In this document: positions 59,680 through 64,000 of the stretch, in pieces
Numbering within the stretch: the first letter of the stretch is position 1
Layout: each line of letters starts with the position of its first letter
Source of the DNA: Anopheles merus
Lineage: Eukaryota; Arthropoda; Insecta; Diptera; Culicidae
Direction: 5' to 3'
Assembly: GCF_017562075.2 (NCBI RefSeq)
Contig: NC_054082.1
Coordinates: 40,718,442 to 40,782,441, forward strand
DNA length: 64,000 nt
Notes under the pieces: model-generated
Told to the model about the DNA's origin: nothing
The model's database searches: none
Seen by the model: the letters and a program-made list of their open reading frames with translations, nothing else
Translations under genes and position numbers: made by a program

Positions 59680-62600
59680 CTAGTATTTACCATCAAAGTA
59701 AACCGAGTTTTGGAAAGAACAGGATAACTGAAAAAAGAAGAAACAACCATATTATTACACAGTTTGTACAGAAGGTAGCAGAAGATAACGAAACTTACAT
59801 CGCTATCGCTGGTAATTGTAATGTTTTGATCAGCAGCAGCCGCCGCCGGCTTCGTATTCTGCTGCTCCTGCGCCTTGGTAGCGGTTTTGGAAAACATCAA
59901 AAGCTTCGGCCTTCCGCTCAGCAAAAGATTCGGCTTCTTGGCAACCGGAGCTTCCTTCGCCGCCGCCGTCGCCTTGGTCGCTTTGGTAGTTTCCTTCAAG
60001 CGGACAAGCTCCTGCTTTTTGCGCTGGCAGCTTTCGACCTCCCGTTCCAGCTCCGCATTGTTGCGGTTTACACTTTGCAAAGTGCTCTCCAGCTCGTTTT
60101 TTTTGGCAGTCAGAATCTCGACGCGCTCTCTAGCTGCTTCCTCCTCGCGGATCACCTCCTCTAGTGTGTGCGTCAAGCTTGCAATGTGCTCCGCATCCTT
60201 CGACTTCATATCGTTGAACTGTGTGTCCATCAGCTGGTTTTGCTTCTCGAAGTGCTGCATTTTGTTTTTCAGCTCGGTCTCCCAGGCTTCTTTTTGGCGT
60301 TCGTAGTTTTGCTGCATTGCGGCCAGGTCCGATTGCACCTGGTCGCATCGTGTTTCCTGCTCGCTCAAGCACTGCCGTTCGTGATCCAGCTGACCGAGAC
60401 TCTCCTGGATGGCGTGCACCAGGTCCGCAAGCTTGGCTTTCTGCTGCTGCACCGATTCGGCCATGCTGGATGCGGCGCATCTCATCTCGTAATCCTTGTT
60501 GCGACATTCTTGCTGAAGTTTGGCCTTTTCCAGCGCAGCATTGCTCAGCTGCTGGCTGGCTTCTTTCACGATGGCTTCGCCCCTTTTGATTGCGTTCTGT
60601 AGGACGGCGGCTAGAATTGGAATTGGACATTACAATTTAATATTAGGCGTTAATAAAACAAAATTGACACGTGTTTTATCCTTTTATCTTGCTAATAGCA
60701 TGGTAGCAGAACATTTCAACAAAAAATTCCAAATATTAATGGCCGAGCTTGAACGTCACACAGAGATGATGGTCATTAATCTGCAGTCCTTCTATGTGTA
60801 TATGAAGGCTTTCAAAGAATCGAGGAGCAGAACACTTTAGATAGCATAAACAAAGCAAGACGAAACACATTCGAAGCCGAGGCACGCCATCCAATGACAC
60901 CGAACTGCTTCAGAGCGTTACGTGCTCTTAAGACTTCTTCAGGGATATTGAAAATATGGTCCTAGTGCTGCCAAATGTCATGAGCATCATGAAATGTTCA
61001 CCAACGAAGACAATGAACATATCCGTGGTAGCTTGATGCTCATTGCTGATACTCAATGAAAGTGCTCACGTACATAACTGTGATGACCAGGGGTGAGACT
61101 CAAACAGCTGGTGGATCAATCACAAGCGCCGCATATCTGCCATGACTATCGTGATGATCACCGACAGAAAATGTCGCGACCAAGTGACTGACCAAGAGTT
61201 GGTTGCACAAAATGTCACCAAGCATGTAATGGTAGTAACAACTAGTTGAGTCTCACCTCTGATTATCACAGTAGAGCTCGTGACGCTGACATGTCTTTCT
61301 TTCAGCCAGAATTTGTCATGACTATGTTGGAGAGGCGGTCCCGTGGTACAGTCGTCAACTCGAACGACTCAATAACATGACCGTCATGGGTTCAAGCCCA
61401 GAATACACCGTCCCCCCGTAGCAAGGATTCACTATCCGGTTACGTGGTAATGAATTAGGTCACGAAAGCCTGTATAGACCGGCATGTCCGCGTAGGACGT
61501 TACGCCAAATAGGTGATGTCAGTGACATTTTGCAGAACTGATCACAGTAAAAAAAGTCATGACGTAGTGTCTGACCAAGCGATGGTTGCAAAAATGTTAC
61601 GAAGCATATTTTGGTCACACCAATCGTTTTGAGTATCACCTCTGGTTATCACAATTGAGTACGGGACGCTGACATGGATATTGTTTCAGTCAGATTTTTG
61701 TATGATATTGGCAGTGACATTTTGCAGCACTGTAGGACCCAATCAAGCTAGGATATAGGTGGGAAATATGAAGGGAATTTTATATTAAGGGAATTGTACT
61801 CTTCTTCTTCTTCTTCTTCAGCACAGCAACCGTTGTCGGCCAATCGGAGTTGAAGACTGCAGATCGGACTAATTGGACCTTATGACCATTTTGGACAGGA
61901 TCTCCTATTCCTAAATTCCTATTCCCATCACTATTATTCCCAAGGAGGAATTCCCAACACGTAACGTTCATTTCCCGTTAGAAAAAGACCAGAAAATGTA
62001 CCACAATTATGAGAACCTCTGAAAACCACTATAACTAGATGCCTAAGCCGGCACACTGGTCCGCCATTGGGCCCATCATGAAGAAAGAGTAGACATCAGA
62101 TCAAATCTACAGCCTAAATCTTATTTCCACATACCTTTCGGAGTGATATCAGATAGCAACTTCAGAATTTCGTCCACTTCCGATCGAGCCAGCGTATCAT
62201 CTTCCTTCATCTGGGCGCGCATCTCGTCGTTCGACTTAATGATTGCATTCACAGTATCAAGCTTCTCGCGCAAACGCAACGAAGCGGACTGCTTCTGGCG
62301 TTCGCTGGAACAGATAGAAACGATGTAAGCTAAGCAATTTGAGGGTTAGGATTACCATTCCGGCTACCGAGACTACGTACAGAGTTTTGACGTTAGTTTT
62401 AAAGTTGTGCTGCACGATAAGGTCCCGTTTGGTTTGCACTCTCTCCTCCAGAGCTTTCTTGAGCGAATGCTGCAGCTTTGAAATTTCTTTCCGTTGCTCG
62501 ACGTGCTGTATGGTTAGCTGCACGACTTGCAGCAACGAGGCCGTTTTACCTTGCTGCATCATTTGCTGGATTTGCATCATCATCTCCTGGCAGATGGCTC

Positions 62601-62688
62601 CTGGCTGACTCGCTGCTGGGTCCTCGCTGGAGGAACATTCGCCACCATCCGTGTATGCACTCGGGCTGCTGCTGCTTTTGTTCGACAT
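59680..62688 (-). CDS. Coiled-coil protein of unknown function (445 residues)
   Basis: Four minus-strand exons: 62688-62381, 62304-62135, 60610-59799 and 59727-59680, with junction phases 2, 1 and 0. The last exon adds only 15 codons (LSCSFQNSVYFDGKY) and a TAG. Residues about 36-90 and 104-340 are predicted long amphipathic helices (e.g. KEISKLQHSLKKALEERVQ and ELESTLQSVNRNNAELEREV), so it should form an extended coiled coil. A Lys/Ala-rich patch (KATKATAAAKEAPVAKK) and an unstructured basic region precede the end. I do not recognise a family; kinetochore or cytoskeletal structural roles would be guesses. Start ATG at 62688 is the first true ATG; the upstream frame would need TTG. The 1.5-kb second intron contains transposons. 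The N-terminal exon is paralogous to the divergent gene at 63604. Confidence 0.8.
60963..61732. mobile_element. Foldback non-autonomous DNA element, copy B, hAT-like
   Basis: Ends tagtgctgccaaatgtca (left) and the complement of cagtgctgcaaaatgtca (right) match copy A. The flanking octamers TATGGTCC (60955-60962) and TAGGACCC (61733-61740) agree at only 5 of 8 positions, consistent with an old hAT-type duplication. Interior similarity to copy A is long and in inverted orientation, e.g. caactagttgagtctcacct and cagccagaatttgtcatga. The arms are again palindromic: gtgagactcaaacagctggt at the left and actagttgagtctcacc at the right. Interrupted by a SINE at 61331-61508. Confidence 0.75.
61331..61508 (+). 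mobile_element. tRNA-derived SINE (SINE200-like), nested in foldback copy B
   Basis: Box A-like TGGTACAGTCG (61344-61354) and consensus box B GGTTCAAGCCC (61389-61399), spaced as in tRNA genes, are followed by a non-tRNA body ending cgtaggacgttacgcc. It splits the foldback element: upstream sequence ends at gactatgt and resumes downstream at atgtcagtgaca, as in the uninterrupted copy A. A short ATGT repeat on both sides may be the target duplication. This matches my recollection of the Anopheles SINE200 family. Confidence 0.85.
61801..61990 (+). repeat. (TTC)n tract with a possible dispersed-repeat remnant
   Basis: About six TTC units followed by agcacagcaaccgttgtcgg, a phrase I recall from dispersed repeats of Anopheles. 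No terminal repeats or coding content are visible; identification is tentative. Confidence 0.35.
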
Positions 62689-63603
62689 TTTTAATATACT
62701 GGCTAACTTTCCTACAAATGTCTTGGGCAATGCGTAATTTGAGTGGACTTAGCAAAGCTGCGTTGAGAACCGTCCGACGCCTTCTGGATTCTAACCTGAA
62801 CTAATGTACCAAATGGAAAAATTGAACTTCAAAGCGTCAGGTCGGACATGTTTTGTAGTATGCGCTGTCAACAAATCTCATATTCAAGGTTTCCACAGGA
62901 CATTGCAAAATATAATATCAAATTTAACAATTTCGCAAAAATAAATACTTTAGCATTACCAAAAAAATCTGTACATAAAAAAAACTGAGGAGTTGTTGTG
63001 CATTGCTATAACTAGAATAAACGATTAATTTAGAACAATTGCTTGATTTGCGAATGTTCCTGATGTCTGTTAACCTTGATCGTATTATTAGGGAGTGGTC
63101 TAGAATCTGTCGTCCAGCATTGTTGGTTTGACAAAGACAAACTAGCATCATCCAAATCATATATAAAAACCTCACAATTTTAATTACATGCTCAAATATA
63201 TACTTTGCAATCGAATTTTGGATGGGTTTTATGATATCTACGTGTATTTGGCATGTTTTAAACCAGTAGCCACATATGCAAGGTGTGATAACGACATATT
63301 TGACGAGGTGTATAGAGAAAAAAATAATCCGACTTGTCATACGACAAATGTTTTACCATGTTTGACAGGTTTGCTTTGTCGTCTGTCGTTTACGAATGAT
63401 TCAAGAGCACTACCTTACACTGTGTGTTTCAGTATGAGCCGCATTCGACGCCATTTTGGTACGCCTTTGTAGATAAAGAACGCGACTTTGTTGAAAATTG
63501 GAGACAAGCTTTGAGGAGGCCATCAGGAGACGGTCGAAAACGAATCAAATAGAATTATTTAGTGATTGTGTTGCTAAAAATTCGAAGCAATCCCAGGTGC
63601 ACT
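62689..63603. other. Divergent intergenic region between paralogous coiled-coil genes
   Basis: 915 bp, AT-rich, holding both promoters. The minus-strand frame 62924-63340 has no recognisable product. A candidate initiator TTCAGTATG near 63429 lies upstream of the plus-strand gene. Confidence 0.6.
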
Positions 63604-64000
63604 ATGTCGGACAGTCAGCAATCGCCATCAGCCGACGCCGGGAAACAAGCTGGCGGCGGTACGTACAACGATATCCTAGAAAACATTCGGGAACTGATAT
63701 ACAAAGACAAAAGCACCATCATGGTCAAGGCAGTGGAGCTGCAAGTGCGTAATGTACATCAGGATCAGGAAATAAAGCTGCTGATGCAGACGCTGCAGGA
63801 CGCGATACAGCAGAAGGAACAGATGAACAAAGATGTGCATGATCAGCCAGTGATCGAATCGTTCATGGCCAACATGTAAGTGGTTTGGAGTGTAGGTTTG
63901 CTTTCTGCATTTCGGGTTTAAAATCCCACTTTCCATGTTTGTCCACCTTCCGCTTCAGAGAGGCCCAGAACAGTGCGACGCGAAAGCAGCTGCAGGAAAA
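63604..64000 (+). CDS. Coiled-coil protein, paralogue of the adjacent divergent gene (partial at window edge)
   Basis: Exon 1 is 63604-63875 and exon 2 begins at 63959 and runs off the window; the 83-bp intron is in phase 2. The readable N-terminus starts MSDSQQSPSADAGK and continues into a helical segment with KAVELQVRNVHQDQEIKLLM and LQDAIQQKEQMNKD. Residues 36-77 align without gaps to residues 48-89 of the 445-residue neighbour with 12 of 42 identical, and the intron lies at the equivalent codon (91 versus 103) in the same phase, so the two arose by duplication. The start ATG context is ACTATG; an upstream frame from 63562 would add 14 residues with a weaker start. Function is unknown; a coiled-coil scaffold is the only inference possible. 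Confidence 0.75.

Larger units (their letters stand above)
60611..62134 (-). other. Transposon-bearing 1.5 kb intron of the coiled-coil gene
   Basis: Contains foldback copy B with a nested SINE, a (TTC)n tract and possibly another repeat tail (61801-61990). The small frame 60520-60840 on the opposite strand is not a gene. Confidence 0.75.

Noticed and set aside
62924..63340. 138-codon minus-strand frame between the paralogous genes
   Set aside because: Composition of AT-rich non-coding DNA, no recognisable domain, no good start context.
1..64000. CRISPR arrays, operons, riboswitches, bacterial promoters
   Set aside because: The DNA is clearly eukaryotic; short repeats present are microsatellites or transposon palindromes without regular spacers.

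Overview
This is a eukaryotic window, almost certainly from an Anopheles mosquito of the gambiae type. Coding exons are GC-rich and are split by canonical GT-AG introns of about 70-170 bp alongside a few multi-kilobase ones. Intergenic DNA is AT-rich. Short GT/AC and GA microsatellites are common, a tRNA-derived SINE resembling SINE200 is present, and the recognisable proteins are dipteran in type. No bacterial, viral or CRISPR features are visible.

Layout, left to right. At 6.5-13.6 kb (+) lies the 3' half (TM5 to C-terminus) of an allatostatin-A/galanin-like GPCR; its upstream exons lie off the left edge and one intron carries a dead non-LTR reverse transcriptase fragment. At 17.9-26.2 kb (-) is a four-exon tetraspan membrane protein with asparagine-, glycine- and histidine-rich tails. 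Its introns total more than 6 kb and one holds a palindromic transposon. From 26.2 to 42.0 kb the DNA is largely gene-free, except for a candidate 34-codon first exon at 38.5 kb. At 42.1-43.9 kb (+) is an F-box/leucine-rich-repeat-like gene, followed tail-to-tail by a PRA1-family (ARL6IP5-like) gene at 44.5-45.3 kb (-). At 46.6-55.5 kb (+) is a DDX5/Rm62-type DEAD-box RNA helicase. Its first coding exon looks like a mitochondrial presequence, and its first intron hosts a complete intronless LAMMER (Doa/CLK) kinase. At 57.7-58.7 kb (-) is a minimal astacin metalloprotease. At 59.7-62.7 kb (-) is a 445-residue coiled-coil protein, and from 63.6 kb (+) to the window edge is a divergent, paralogous coiled-coil gene.

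The genes are mostly unrelated housekeeping, signalling and secreted functions; there is no operon-like logic. The non-textbook structure is in four places. (1) Two homologous foldback (palindromic) elements with hAT-like 8-bp target duplications, one at 19.9-20.9 kb and one at 61.0-61.7 kb, are each interrupted by a different younger element: a MITE in one and a SINE in the other. (2) An intronless kinase with a downstream A-tract sits in a helicase intron. (3) A head-to-head coiled-coil paralogue pair shares one intron position and phase. (4) A phase-compatible alternative first exon may exist for the F-box gene. All exon boundaries were read from splice motifs and reading-frame continuity by eye; no transcript or database evidence was available.
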